Shown one piece after another: positions 8,300 to 17,226 of a stretch of DNA of 64,000 bases (its first letter is position 1; every line of letters begins with the position of its first letter). Both the position numbers and the translations under genes were made by a program. Source of the DNA: Anaerobium acetethylicum. GTDB taxonomy: Bacteria; Bacillota; Clostridia; Lachnospirales; Lachnospiraceae. Below the pieces are notes generated by a model. It made no database searches. It had not been told where the DNA came from and saw only the letters and a program-made list of their open reading frames with translations. The stretch is taken from positions 62,001 through 126,000 of the forward strand of contig NZ_FMKA01000003.1 in NCBI RefSeq assembly GCF_900096945.1, in the 5' to 3' direction.

Positions 8300-8563
8300 T
8301 CATTCTCTTTCGATATCGATATCTTCAAGAATTTCCTCAAAGATCTTGGCAACGTAATCAAGCTCTTCGTCGTCTTCGACTATCTCGTAAAGGGCGTCAG
8401 CATCCTGTTCTCCTGATAAATCCTTTAAGATCAGGGCCTCTGCATCGTCATCTTCTGAATCTGTTACCAATATATAATTAATTCCATTAATCCTTGTCTC
8501 TTCAAGTATGAAGAATTCTACTTCTTCGTTTGTTTCAGCGAGCATGAATTTTATTTTTTCCAT
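8300..8563 (-). CDS. UPF0473 / DUF1292 family protein (YrzB-like)
   Basis: 87 residues, strongly acidic (e.g. DSEDDDAEALILKDL, EDDEELDYVAKIFEEILED). The pattern of a beta-strand-rich start (MEKIKFMLAETNEEVEFFILEE split here) and acidic helix matches the DUF1292 family. Function is unknown. The neighbours ruvX and the ireB-like gene occur with it across Firmicutes, and the 12-base gap to ruvX indicates one transcript. Confidence 0.85.
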   Translation of the reverse strand: MEKIKFMLAETNEEVEFFILEETRINGINYILVTDSEDDDAEALILKDLSGEQDADALYEIVEDDEELDYVAKIFEEILEDIDIERE

Positions 8564-8575
8564 TTTATCTGTCTC

Positions 8576-8995
8576 CTATCTTACGGAATCCAGGTAACCC
8601 TGCAATATGAAGACGGCAGCGAGCTTGTCGACATACTTGCTCCTGTCTTCGCGTCTGACGCTGTGTTCCATAAGGGTCCTGTTTGCTTCAACTGTCGTAA
8701 GCCGCTCATCCCACATAATGACTTCGAGTCCAGTCCTTCTTTCAAGCATTCCCTTGAATTCCAGGGACTTTTCCCCTCTTTCGCCTACGGTGTTGTTCAT
8801 GTTTTTAGGAAATCCGAGAACGATTGCCTCTACCTCGAATTCCACGATCAGCTCTTCAATACGGGCAAGTGTCTGCCTGAGCTTGTTTTCTTCTTTTCTT
8901 CTTATGATTTCAATTCCCTGCGCAGTTATGCCAAGCGGATCGCTTATAGCAACCCCTACTGTCTTGGACCCAAAGTCCAATCCCATAATTCTCAT
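8576..8995 (-). CDS. ruvX: Holliday junction resolvase-like protein / pre-16S rRNA nuclease
   Basis: 139 residues with the RNase H-like fold: [19 protein letters not shown] at the N-terminus, [13 protein letters not shown] in the middle, and [16 protein letters not shown] near residue 100, giving the acidic active-site residues. YqgF/RuvX proteins process 16S rRNA 5' ends and resemble Holliday junction resolvases. Length and motif order are standard. It lies between the IreB-like and UPF0473 genes. Confidence 0.93.
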   Translation of the reverse strand: MRIMGLDFGSKTVGVAISDPLGITAQGIEIIRRKEENKLRQTLARIEELIVEFEVEAIVLGFPKNMNNTVGERGEKSLEFKGMLERRTGLEVIMWDERLTTVEANRTLMEHSVRREDRSKYVDKLAAVFILQGYLDSVR

Positions 8996-9010
8996 CTGGC
9001 TCCTCCTGCC

Positions 9011-9274
9011 TTACTTCCATGAATTATTTTTTATATAATCCTTGAGTATTTCCTCTACAAGTTCGTCGCGTTCTACCTTCATAATAAGGCTTCTTGCATT
9101 TTTATGGCTTGTTATATAGGTAGGATCTCCCGACATAATATAACCGACGATCTGGTTGACAGGATTGTATCCTTTTTCAACCATAGCTTCATAAACCGTC
9201 TTTAAAACATCCTTGACTCCGATTTCAGTATCTGCCTGAACTTTAAAATATTGCGTATTATTTATATCCTGCAT
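9011..9274 (-). CDS. IreB / UPF0297 family regulatory phosphoprotein
   Basis: 87 residues. The signature EKGYNPVNQIVGYIMSGDPTYI closely matches IreB of Enterococcus (YrzL of Bacillus). IreB there is a small dimeric protein phosphorylated on threonines by the PASTA kinase IreK and modulates envelope stress and cephalosporin resistance. Order with ruvX and UPF0473 is conserved. The kinase itself is not in the window. Confidence 0.88.
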   Translation of the reverse strand: MQDINNTQYFKVQADTEIGVKDVLKTVYEAMVEKGYNPVNQIVGYIMSGDPTYITSHKNARSLIMKVERDELVEEILKDYIKNNSWK

Positions 9275-9399
9275 AGCATCACGTCCTTAATTAAACTTTA
9301 TTTCTATTCTAATATAAATAGTCAAAAAATACAATCCAATATTTCACAATAAGGGGGGCCGCTCCGAAAAAGCCCATAAATACAGGACTTTTAGAAATA

Positions 9400-10707
9400 T
9401 TATTTCTCCAAAAGCAGCATGTCCTCTAAAAGGAATCCTGTCGCTTTCCCTTTCACGATCTGGTTCATGCAGTCTTCTTCTCCGGAAAATGCTGCCTTCA
9501 CATATTCCTTTGTGTGCCCTGACTGGTATTTCTTTCCATTGATCTCGACAGTCTCTTCCACCAGTATTTCCAGGTCCCTTCCAAGGAAGGCTTCCCTGTA
9601 TCTACGGGAATTTCTTTTTGTCATTTCTAAAAGGATGCTGCTTCTTTCTGTCTTGATCCTGTCGTCAACCTGATTTTCCATAGCTGCAGCCCTGGTTCCC
9701 TTACGGACTGAATATTTGAACACATGTGTTTCATAAAAATCTATTTTTTCCAGGAAGTTTCTGGTGGTCTGAAACTCCTCGTCTGTTTCACCCGGGAAAC
9801 CAACGATCACATCCGTTGTGATTGCCGGATTTTCAAAATACTTCCTGAGAACCTGGCATTTTTCATAGTACTCTGCAGAGTCATAACGCCGGTTCATCCT
9901 TTTTAGCGTTGCATCGCATCCGCTCTGAAGCGACAGATGAAAATGAGGACACATTTTGCGAAGGCTGCTGAGCGCCTTCGCAAACTCCTCAGTCACGATT
10001 CTTGGCTCCAGGGATCCCAGACGGATCCTTTCGATTCCCTCAACTTCATGGACTGCCTGGATCAGGGTCAAGAGATTCTCCCCTTCTCCATGGTCTACGC
10101 CGTAGGAACTCAGATGGATCCCTGTCAGTACGACTTCCTTATACCCTCGGACTGCAAGGCTGTGCACTTCGGCCACAACATCCTCCGCCTTCCTGCTTCT
10201 GACCCTTCCCCTCGTGTATGGGATTATGCAGTAGCTGCAGAACTGGTTACAGCCATCCTGCACTTTGATGTAGGCACGTACATGATCAGCAGTATTTTCG
10301 ATTTCAAGATTTTCATACTCGCTCTCTGCATCGATGTCGACCCAGGCCTCGCTCTTGTCATGATTATCCTCATATTCCCTGAGAACTGCTATGAGATCTT
10401 TTTTCCTGTTGTTCCCTATTATGATATCTATGCATTCATCCGCCTTCAGGTCCTCTTTCGATGCCTGTACATAGCATCCTGCCGCCACTACAATGGCATC
10501 AGGATTCATTTTTTTCGCTTTATGCAGCATCTGTCTCGATTTTCTGTCCGCTATATTCGTTACTGTGCATGTATTGATAATATAGATATCTGCACCTTCT
10601 GCAAATGGCACTATCTCATATCCATTCTGCTCCAGCATGTGACGCATGGACTCAGTTTCATATGAGTTTACCTTGCATCCTAAATTATGCAGTGCTACTT
10701 TTTTCAT
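9400..10707 (-). CDS. mtaB: tRNA t6A37 methylthiotransferase MtaB
   Basis: 435 residues. The UPF0004 N-terminal domain has LGCKVNSYETE, NTCTVTNIADRKSRQ and AAGCYVQ, giving three cluster-binding cysteines. The radical SAM core follows with CNQFCSYCIIPYTRGRVRSR (CxxxCxxC). A C-terminal TRAM domain ends the protein. It converts t6A37 to ms2t6A37 in tRNAs reading ANN codons. The LGCKVN signature and Firmicute gene context favour MtaB over MiaB or RimO. An apparent promoter at 10853-10880 would make it the first gene of the cluster running to trhP. Confidence 0.92.
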   Translation of the reverse strand: MKKVALHNLGCKVNSYETESMRHMLEQNGYEIVPFAEGADIYIINTCTVTNIADRKSRQMLHKAKKMNPDAIVVAAGCYVQASKEDLKADECIDIIIGNNRKKDLIAVLREYEDNHDKSEAWVDIDAESEYENLEIENTADHVRAYIKVQDGCNQFCSYCIIPYTRGRVRSRKAEDVVAEVHSLAVRGYKEVVLTGIHLSSYGVDHGEGENLLTLIQAVHEVEGIERIRLGSLEPRIVTEEFAKALSSLRKMCPHFHLSLQSGCDATLKRMNRRYDSAEYYEKCQVLRKYFENPAITTDVIVGFPGETDEEFQTTRNFLEKIDFYETHVFKYSVRKGTRAAAMENQVDDRIKTERSSILLEMTKRNSRRYREAFLGRDLEILVEETVEINGKKYQSGHTKEYVKAAFSGEEDCMNQIVKGKATGFLLEDMLLLEK

Positions 10708-10852
10708 AATTTCGACTCATTTCCTTTCTTTTTCCCAAAAAAGCAGTGCAGTTGTCCTGCCGTCCTGCCTCCATGATTTTCAAATTACTTGTATGCACCG
10801 GCCTCAACTTTCCGCAGATACGGCTCGACCATTACAATCTATTTGTATTAAC

Positions 10853-10880
10853 ATAATATTTACCTGAATCTGCAGTTCAA
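10853..10880 (-). promoter_or_regulatory. Candidate promoter of the mtaB cluster
   Basis: TTGAAC (10880-10875), 16-base spacer, TATTAT (10858-10853) on the minus strand, divergent from the promoter of the HPr-like gene. No experimental support; chosen for element quality and position. Confidence 0.45.
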
Positions 10881-10893
10881 TTCACCTTTTCTA

Positions 10894-10922
10894 TTGACTT
10901 TTGTCTCCCAAAAATGTAAGAT
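10894..10922 (+). promoter_or_regulatory. Promoter of the HPr-like gene
   Basis: TTGACT (10894-10899), 17-base spacer, TAAGAT (10917-10922), followed by a GGGAGG ribosome binding site before the ATG at 10955. Confidence 0.65.
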
Positions 10923-10954
10923 AAACATATAAAAAGTAAGGGAGGTATTTCCAA

Positions 10955-11185
10955 ATGAAAACAGTACAGATTTCTTTAAACTCAATCGACAAAGTAAAAT
11001 CATTTGTAAATGACATTACAAAATTCGATTACGATTTTGATTTAGTATCTGGAAGATACGTTATTGATGCAAAATCAATCATGGGTATTTTCAGCCTTGA
11101 TCTTTCAAAACCAATCGATTTAAACATCCACGCTGAAGAAGGAATTGACACAGTTCTTGATATCCTTAAACCATATATTATCTAG
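10955..11185 (+). CDS. HPr-like (Crh-like) protein retaining the Ser46 motif but lacking His15
   Basis: 76 residues. The centre reads VIDAKSIMGIFSLDLSKPI, closely matching the HPr regulatory-serine region (KSIMGVMSLG); the serine is Ser41 here. The N-terminus (MKTVQISLNSIDKVKSFVND) has no histidine where HPr carries its catalytic His15 and no GIHARPA motif. Bacillus Crh is a comparable paralogue that cannot do PTS transfer but works as a CcpA corepressor after serine phosphorylation. A Crh-like signalling role is therefore a reasonable inference, not shown. It is monocistronic: own promoter, strong ribosome binding site, terminator at 11249, and on the opposite strand to its neighbours. Confidence 0.8.
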   Translation: MKTVQISLNSIDKVKSFVNDITKFDYDFDLVSGRYVIDAKSIMGIFSLDLSKPIDLNIHAEEGIDTVLDILKPYII

Positions 11186-11248
11186 TATTCTTTGAACTGC
11201 TAATATTGTGGTTTCAGCACTTTTGAATTTAATATTGTACCATATTGA

Positions 11249-11279
11249 CGGGGGATGATTCTATCATCCCCCGTTTTTT
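11249..11279 (+). terminator. Strong intrinsic terminator of the HPr-like gene
   Basis: Perfect stem CGGGGGATGAT/ATCATCCCCCG with a TCT loop, followed by TTTTTTC. Confidence 0.9.
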
Positions 11280-11280
11280 C

Positions 11281-11310
11281 ATCTCACAGAAACATTCGTC
11301 CTGTGGGATG
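11281..11310. repeat. Family D hairpin variant (TATCTCATAGGA-type)
   Basis: ATCTCACAG...CTGTGGGAT is a divergent copy of the short hairpin family seen at 21168, 30345, 31098, 43374 and 56611. Confidence 0.45.
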
Positions 11311-11322
11311 GAGTCGAATCTT

Positions 11323-11465
11323 GTAACTATTCAGGACTATGTCCTTCATAGTCACATATGATACACAAAAATTGCAGAACCAGCAATTATGTGCATGCAG
11401 AACTCGAGTTTTCATGCAAAACCAGCATAAAAACATCTCGCGGAACAGGGGTTCTGAACAGTTAC
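11323..11465. repeat. Family A interspersed element, copy 1
   Basis: 143 bp bounded by imperfect terminal inverted repeats: GTAACTATTCAGGAC on the left and, read from the other end, GTAACTGTTCAGAAC. No coding capacity. It fills the gap between the HPr-like terminator and the thiI stop codon. Other members: 16978, 17319, 29575, 35277. Confidence 0.8.
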
Positions 11466-11475
11466 CGAATCTTTT

Positions 11476-12663
11476 CTATTCGACTACGATGGTTTCGACG
11501 GTCGCGATGGCGGTTTCCATCATCTCGTCAATCTTTTCTTCAAGGTTTCTTTCAGATCTCTTGATAATGTTGATGTTCGGTTTTGTTACCGGATGTTTTG
11601 CCACGAATATGGTACAGCAGTCCTCGTAAGGCTGTATCGACGTTTCATAGGTATCAATCCTGAGAGCGATATCAACAATTTCCTGTTTGTCAAATCCGAT
11701 TACCGGTCTGAATACCGGAATTGTGCATACCTCATTAGTCGCAGCAAGGCTCTGCATGGTCTGGCTTGCAACCTGTCCGATGCTTTCCCCCGTGATCAGT
11801 GCCTGGCATCCGCTTTCCTTCGCCAAATGCTCTGAAATCTTCATCATGTATCGTCTCATTATAATGGTAAGCTCGTCATGTGGGCATTTTTCATAGATGT
11901 ACAGCTGGATATCCGTAAAATTCACGATATTCAGATTGATCGGTCCGGAATATCTTGCCACCAGCTTTGCAAGATCGATGACCTTCTGCTTTGCCCTTTC
12001 GCTTGTATAAGGTGGGGCATGGAAGTAAGTAGCATCTATCTTTACTCCTCTTTTTGCAATCATGTACCCGGCAACAGGGCTGTCGATTCCGCCTGAGAGA
12101 AGAAGCATTGCCTTTCCATTGGTTCCTACCGGCATTCCGCCTGCGCCCGGTATGATTTCAGAATAGATATAGATCTTCTGTCTGATTTCTACATTGAGCA
12201 TGATTGCCGGCTTGTGCACGTCGACTCTGATTTCAGGAAATGCCTCCAGGAGCCTTCCGCCGAGTTCCCTGTTGATCTCCATGGAATCAAGAGGATAATT
12301 CTTCCTTGCTCTCCTGGCGCTCACCTTGAAGGTCGTATTCTTGTCCGGATACATCCAGTCCATATAAGCCGTCACTTCTTCGACCAGCTTTTCAAACCCC
12401 TCGTCTTCAACATGAACAACCGGGCAGATCCCTACGATACCGAAAACACGTTTAAGGGCATCCACCGTTTCATCGTAGTCATAGTCGCTAAGGCATTCTA
12501 TGTATATTCTTCCCTGTTCTTTTGTTACGTCAAATTCGCCTTCTACATCTGCGAGGGCATATCTGATCTGCCTGATCAGAGCATCTTCAAACAGATACCT
12601 GTTCTTGCCTTTGATTCCTATTTCTCCGTATTTTATTAAAAACGCCTTAAACATGTTCTTCAT
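11476..12663 (-). CDS. thiI: tRNA 4-thiouridine synthetase ThiI
   Basis: 395 residues: N-terminal ferredoxin-like/THUMP region (about 1-165), then the PP-loop ATP pyrophosphatase domain with LLLSGGIDSPVAGYMIAKRG at about residue 185. The usual Firmicute length, without the C-terminal rhodanese domain found in E. coli. It transfers persulfide sulfur to U8 of tRNA and may contribute to thiazole synthesis. The upstream gene is a cysteine desulfurase 35 bases away, its expected sulfur donor (NifZ-type partner in Bacillus). The start could be ATG 12663 or ATG 12654; GGAAGG precedes both. Confidence 0.93.
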   Translation of the reverse strand: MKNMFKAFLIKYGEIGIKGKNRYLFEDALIRQIRYALADVEGEFDVTKEQGRIYIECLSDYDYDETVDALKRVFGIVGICPVVHVEDEGFEKLVEEVTAYMDWMYPDKNTTFKVSARRARKNYPLDSMEINRELGGRLLEAFPEIRVDVHKPAIMLNVEIRQKIYIYSEIIPGAGGMPVGTNGKAMLLLSGGIDSPVAGYMIAKRGVKIDATYFHAPPYTSERAKQKVIDLAKLVARYSGPINLNIVNFTDIQLYIYEKCPHDELTIIMRRYMMKISEHLAKESGCQALITGESIGQVASQTMQSLAATNEVCTIPVFRPVIGFDKQEIVDIALRIDTYETSIQPYEDCCTIFVAKHPVTKPNINIIKRSERNLEEKIDEMMETAIATVETIVVE

Positions 12664-12698
12664 ATTAAGACCCGCCTTCCTTCTTGTACTTTTATTAT

Positions 12699-13859
12699 CT
12701 ATCTCCTTGCATACTTCCTGAGCCTTGGTACGATTTCTTTCAATGCCTCAGCACAGAATGCCAGCTCTTCTGCTGTTGTTTCTGCCGAAAAGCTGAAACG
12801 TATTGTGGAATCCAGAAGTTCCTTAGGCACTCCGATTCCCTTAAGCGTTGCGCTTATGGCAGGCTTGTTTGATGCGCAGGCTGAGCCCGACGACACATAT
12901 ATGCCCTTTTCTTCCAGTGAATGCAGGAGAACCTCGCTCCTGATTTTCGCAAAGCTTGCGCTAACAATATGAGGTGCGCTGTCTTTTCCGGTAAGCCCGT
13001 TTATACGGACATCCTCGATTTCCAGAAGGCTGCCGATAAAATCTTCCTTGATTTTATAAAGATTTTCCATGCGGTTCTCGTGATCCTCGTAACTGAATTT
13101 TACAGCCTCACCGATTCCCGCGATTCCGGGGACATTCTCAGTGCCTGAACGTATCCCCCTCTGCTGTTCTCCGCCGAACATGAGCGGCTTGATTTTCACC
13201 TTTTCATTAACATAAAGGAATCCGATCCCTTTCGGGCCGTGTATTTTATGCCCGCTCACAGAAAGCAGGTCAATTCCCATCTTTTTAGGTAGTATCCTGT
13301 ACTTTCCAAATCCCTGTACTGCATCTACATGGAAAAGCACATTCCTGTTCTTTTTCTTGATCAATTCAGCTATTTCTGCAACCGGCTGGACAGAACCGAT
13401 TTCATTATTGACGTGCATGATGGAAACAAGAATAGTCTCCTCGCAGACTGCCGCTTCAAGCTTATCCATCCTGACTATTCCGTTCCTGTCCACTGGCAGG
13501 CAGGTGATCTTGAACCCTTCCTCCTCCAGATGCTTCATGGAGTTCAAGACTGCCGGATGCTCTATGGCGGAAGTTATGATGTGCATCCCGCTTCTTCTGT
13601 TTGCCAGCGCTGTCCCGATAATTGCCAGATTGTCGGATTCCGTTCCGCCTGAAGTAAAGATGATCTCCTTCTCGTTTACCTTCAGGTTTTTCGCTATGAT
13701 TTCTTTTGCTGTCCTGATATACCGTTCAGCGTCCACTCCTTTTTTGTGCATGGATGAGGGATTCCCGTAATCTTCCGTCAGAACCTTTACCATAATATCC
13801 TTTACCGGATCAGCACACTTTGTGGTTGCTGAATTATCTAAATAAACTTCCAATTCCAT
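12699..13859 (-). CDS. Cysteine desulfurase (NifS/IscS-like, ThiI partner)
   Basis: 386 residues of the class V aminotransferase fold. Motifs: YLDNSATTK at the start, TSGGTESDNLAI, AIEHPAVL, HVDAVQGFGK, the PLP lysine in SVSGHKIHGPKG, and the catalytic cysteine loop SSGSACASNKP near residue 330. It yields enzyme-bound persulfide and alanine from cysteine. Adjacency to thiI, and the absence of iscU/sufU nearby, suggest dedication to tRNA thiolation like Bacillus NifZ. Confidence 0.93.
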   Translation of the reverse strand: MELEVYLDNSATTKCADPVKDIMVKVLTEDYGNPSSMHKKGVDAERYIRTAKEIIAKNLKVNEKEIIFTSGGTESDNLAIIGTALANRRSGMHIITSAIEHPAVLNSMKHLEEEGFKITCLPVDRNGIVRMDKLEAAVCEETILVSIMHVNNEIGSVQPVAEIAELIKKKNRNVLFHVDAVQGFGKYRILPKKMGIDLLSVSGHKIHGPKGIGFLYVNEKVKIKPLMFGGEQQRGIRSGTENVPGIAGIGEAVKFSYEDHENRMENLYKIKEDFIGSLLEIEDVRINGLTGKDSAPHIVSASFAKIRSEVLLHSLEEKGIYVSSGSACASNKPAISATLKGIGVPKELLDSTIRFSFSAETTAEELAFCAEALKEIVPRLRKYARR

Positions 13860-13868
13860 TCTCCGTCC

Positions 13869-14609
13869 TTAATCATTCTCAAGCTGGAACATGATCACAG
13901 ACAGGGCCGTCAGCCCTGCGGTTTCAGTCCTCAGTATCCGCTTTCCAAGCGTGACCGGAATTATATTGTTTTCCAGTGCCTGCTCTATCTCTTTATCCTC
14001 AAATCCGCCTTCCGGGCCAATAAATACGCCTATGGATGTCCCTGGCTTCATTTTTCCTATGATTTCTTTCGTATGCTGCATTCCTTTTGCATTTTCATAT
14101 GGTATAATGCTGCATGCAAAATCCGATGCAAAGGCAATGGCTTCTTTGAAAGTCATGACTCCGGTTACTTTGGGAATCACCAGACGTTTTGACTGCTTTG
14201 CCGCGCTTTCGCTGATTCCCTGCCATCTTTTCAGCTTGCTTTCTTCCTTTTTCGCATCCAGCTTAACAATCGCCCGCTTTGTTGCAACAGGAATGATCTC
14301 ATATACGCCAAGTTCTACTGCCTTCTGGATAATAAGCTCCATCTTGTCGCTCTTTGGAAGTCCCTGAAACAGATATACCTTTGAAGGAAGCTCCGTTGTC
14401 TCTTCCCTGACCTCTGTAATCCCTGCAATGACCGCATCCTGCTGAAAATCCCTGATGACGCAAAGGTAGTCCCTGTCTTCCTTGTTGCTGATGAGTATTT
14501 CTTCCCCCTGCTTCATGCGGAGCACATTTTTTATATGGTTCACGTCAGAACCATTTATGGTTATATGATCCTGGCTAATCTGCTCTTTATCTACAAAAAA
14601 ATGATGCAT
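13869..14609 (-). CDS. rsmE: 16S rRNA m3U1498 methyltransferase RsmE
   Basis: 246 residues. N-terminal PUA-like domain (MHHFFVDKEQI, DVNHIKNVLRMKQGEEI) and C-terminal SPOUT knot with KSDKMELIIQKAVELGV, GPEGGFEDKEIE and LGKRILRTETAGL. It lies 7 bases downstream of prmA, the typical Firmicute arrangement after dnaJ. Confidence 0.95.
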   Translation of the reverse strand: MHHFFVDKEQISQDHITINGSDVNHIKNVLRMKQGEEILISNKEDRDYLCVIRDFQQDAVIAGITEVREETTELPSKVYLFQGLPKSDKMELIIQKAVELGVYEIIPVATKRAIVKLDAKKEESKLKRWQGISESAAKQSKRLVIPKVTGVMTFKEAIAFASDFACSIIPYENAKGMQHTKEIIGKMKPGTSIGVFIGPEGGFEDKEIEQALENNIIPVTLGKRILRTETAGLTALSVIMFQLEND

Positions 14610-14616
14610 GTTCCAC

Positions 14617-15570
14617 CTAATTCTTTCTGGCCGTCACCGAGACCCATTCGCCCTGGCGGGTTATTTCAAGAATCTCAAGGCCGTTCTCTTTAATTGCCTT
14701 TACGACAGCTTCTTCCTTTGTATTGATTATTCCTGATGTTATATATATTCCGCCCTTTTTCAGGAACCTGGATACGACTTCTGACAATGGGATAATAATG
14801 TCAGCCAGAATGTTTGCCACTACTACATCGTATTTTTCAAGCCCTACCTCTTCCTGAAGTGCTGTATCCTCAATCACATTTCCTGTCAATACCCTGAATC
14901 TGTCTGCCGGCACATGGTTTACTTCGATATTTTCATAGGTTGCCGTGATTGCATTGGGATCGATATCTGTTCCAAGCGCCTCAGCTGCGCCCAGCTTCAG
15001 TCCGATGATGGAAAGGATTCCGCTTCCGCAGCCTACATCAAGAAGTCTGGTATCGGAATTCACGTATTTTTTCAGTTGCCTGATACACAGCTGGGTAGTT
15101 TCGTGCATGCCGGTTCCGAAAGCGGTTCCCGGGTCGATCTGTATGACTATTTTCCCCTGGTGGCTTTCATCTGTCTTTTCCCAGCTGGGTCTGATGACGA
15201 TATCATCAACTTCGAAAGTCTTGAAAAATTCTTTCCAATTATTGATCCAGTCCTTATCCTCAGTCTGGGATTCCGTTATGGATCCTTCCCCGATTTCAGC
15301 AAAGCTTCTGAGTTCATCGAGCTCTGCCCTGACCTTTACAAGCATCCCTTCATTATCTTCCCCGTCATCCAGATAAAAGCTTACATATCCTACGCCTTCA
15401 TCAGGCGGCAGTATCGGGAGGATGTCGATGAACATGGTCTTTTTGTCTTCTTCGGAGAGCGGAACGTTATCCTCGATCTCAATTCCTTCAATCCCCAGTT
15501 CCAGGAGCATGCCGCTGACCAGGTCCTCGGCTTCTGTACTTGTCTTTATTGTATATTTATTCCATTTCAA
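14617..15570 (-). CDS. prmA: Ribosomal protein L11 methyltransferase PrmA
   Basis: About 317 residues. An N-terminal substrate-recognition domain is followed by a class I methyltransferase with IDPGTAFGTGMHETT, LLDVGCGSGILSI and DVVVANILADIIIPL. I chose TTG at 15570 because it gives the family-typical start MKWNKYTIKT and has AGAGGTG six bases upstream; a GTG at 15579 in the same frame overlaps that ribosome binding site. It methylates lysines of ribosomal protein L11. A hairpin separates it from dnaJ, so it may have separate transcription. Confidence 0.93.
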   Translation of the reverse strand: MKWNKYTIKTSTEAEDLVSGMLLELGIEGIEIEDNVPLSEEDKKTMFIDILPILPPDEGVGYVSFYLDDGEDNEGMLVKVRAELDELRSFAEIGEGSITESQTEDKDWINNWKEFFKTFEVDDIVIRPSWEKTDESHQGKIVIQIDPGTAFGTGMHETTQLCIRQLKKYVNSDTRLLDVGCGSGILSIIGLKLGAAEALGTDIDPNAITATYENIEVNHVPADRFRVLTGNVIEDTALQEEVGLEKYDVVVANILADIIIPLSEVVSRFLKKGGIYITSGIINTKEEAVVKAIKENGLEILEITRQGEWVSVTARKN

Positions 15571-15715
15571 CTGATTCACCTCTATATTATTCTATCAATT
15601 ATTCATAGCCAGTTTCTCACGACTCCCATATTACCATAAAAGATACGGTCCTACAAGTGAAACTCGCACCATGGTCAGTTGCTTTCATGCCGGCGAAGGC
15701 TGTTTTTGCTGACGC

Positions 15716-15760
15716 AGAAAACCCCTGTGCCTTTTGTAGATTTCCAAAGGGCACAGGGAT
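15716..15760 (-). terminator. Terminator after dnaJ
   Basis: Stem CCCTGTGCCC/GGCACAGGG flanking an A/T-rich loop, followed on the minus strand by GTTTTCTG. It lies in the 206-base gap between dnaJ and prmA. Confidence 0.7.
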
Positions 15761-15776
15761 CTTTCGTTTGCTTCGT

Positions 15777-16949
15777 TTATTCCAAAGTCTCTTTAATCTT
15801 ATCTATGAATCCTTTTTTTTTAGACTTATCCTTGCCGGATTCTTCGCCTTCAAGGTTTCTGTTGAGCGAGTTTCCTGTTGCTGCATCGAATTTGCGAAGG
15901 AGGTCTTTCTGTTCTTCGTTGAGCTTTGTAGGAATCTGGACAACCAGAGTTACATAGTGGTCGCCTCTCACCTGCTTGTTCCTCAGAGATGGTACGCCTT
16001 TGCCTTTCAGGCGCACTTTCGTATCAGTCTGGGTTCCCGGTTTTACCTCGTAAAGGACATCCCCGTCAACAGTGCTTATTTTCACTTCACCGCCCAGAGC
16101 AGCCTGTGCATAGGTGATAGGTGCAGTTGAAAAGATATTGTATTCCTGACGCTGGAAAATCGGATGTCTCGAAACAACCACCTCTACAAGAAGGTCGCCT
16201 CTCGGGCCTCCGTTCACACCAGGCTCTCCTTTTTCGCGGATACGGATGCTCTGCCCGTTGTCGATTCCGGCTGGGACTGACACCTTGATTTTCTTTTTAT
16301 TTGCAATATACCCGGTTCCATAGCAATCCTGGCATTTTTCCTTGACAACTTTACCTGTTCCCTGGCAGTCCGGACAAGTCTGTACGTTTCTTACCATGCC
16401 GAACAAAGACTGCTGGGTGAATACGATCTGGCCTTTGCCGCCGCACTTTGAACAGGTCTGAGGTGAGGTTCCCGGTTTTGCGCCTGTTCCGTGACAGGTA
16501 TGGCATTCATCCTTAAGCGTAAGTTCGATTTCCTTCTCGGTTCCGAATACCGCCTCTTCGAAGGCAACTCTCACGCTTACCATGATATTTGAACCTTTCA
16601 TAGGTCCTGTATTTGCTCTTCTAGTTCTTCCGCCACCGAAAATATCCCCGAAAATATCGCCGAAAATATCGCCCATATCGCCGCCAAAGTCAAAACCTCC
16701 CGGTCCTGCTCCTGCGCTCTGGTCAAAGGCCGCATGCCCAAACTGATCATACTGTCTGCGCTTTTCTGCATCACTGAGAATCGTATATGCATCTGATGCT
16801 TCCTTGAACTTTGCTTCAGCATCCTTGTCTCCCGGATTCATGTCAGGATGATATTTCTTGGCAAGTTTCCTATATGCCTTTTTTATGGTAGCCTCGTCTG
16901 CTCCCCGGTCTACACCGAGGATCTCGTATAAATCTCTCTTATCTGCCAT
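15777..16949 (-). CDS. dnaJ: Chaperone DnaJ (type I)
   Basis: 390 residues with all canonical parts: J domain with the HPD tripeptide ([13 protein letters not shown], about residue 35), a Gly/Phe region containing a [14 protein letters not shown] tandem, four zinc-finger repeats ([32 protein letters not shown], about 145-215), and a C-terminal substrate-binding domain. It stimulates DnaK ATPase. In this operon it is separated from dnaK by 425 bases that hold repeats, unlike the usual tight spacing. Confidence 0.97.
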   Translation of the reverse strand: MADKRDLYEILGVDRGADEATIKKAYRKLAKKYHPDMNPGDKDAEAKFKEASDAYTILSDAEKRRQYDQFGHAAFDQSAGAGPGGFDFGGDMGDIFGDIFGDIFGGGRTRRANTGPMKGSNIMVSVRVAFEEAVFGTEKEIELTLKDECHTCHGTGAKPGTSPQTCSKCGGKGQIVFTQQSLFGMVRNVQTCPDCQGTGKVVKEKCQDCYGTGYIANKKKIKVSVPAGIDNGQSIRIREKGEPGVNGGPRGDLLVEVVVSRHPIFQRQEYNIFSTAPITYAQAALGGEVKISTVDGDVLYEVKPGTQTDTKVRLKGKGVPSLRNKQVRGDHYVTLVVQIPTKLNEEQKDLLRKFDAATGNSLNRNLEGEESGKDKSKKKGFIDKIKETLE

Positions 16950-16977
16950 TTACTTCACCTTTCTGGTTTCTAATAAC

Positions 16978-17171
16978 GTAACTATTCGGGACTAGTGTGC
17001 TGACACATTGACACTTAAACTAATGACGCTGAATTAGTTTTCATTCTGCAAGGCGGAGGAATGAAGCGTAGCGGTGGCTACGCTGATTGACGACAACGCC
17101 GCAGATGGAAACTAAGGCAAGTCATTTGTCAAGATGTCAACGTGTCAGTGCACTAAATTCTGAACAGTTAT
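16978..17171. repeat. Family A interspersed element, copy 2 (long form)
   Basis: 194 bp between dnaK and dnaJ. Ends: GTAACTATTCGGGACTAGTG and CACTAAATTCTGAACAGTTAT, imperfect inverted repeats. Nested inside are TGTGCTGACACATTGACA/TGTCAACGTGTCAGTGCA and TTAGTTTTCATTCTGC/GCAGATGGAAACTAA arms. Strong fold-back potential and no gene. Confidence 0.82.
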
Positions 17172-17226
17172 CTAATAACAAACCGTAAGATACCCGCTGC
17201 GCAGGTCTCTTACGGTCCGGGGCTCT

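Noticed and set aside
14914-15639. Long open frame on the plus strand opposite prmA
   Set aside because: It is antisense to a well-supported gene and shows no domain or ribosome binding site; codon bias of the minus-strand gene explains it. The same applies to the open frame opposite grpE (19274-19921).
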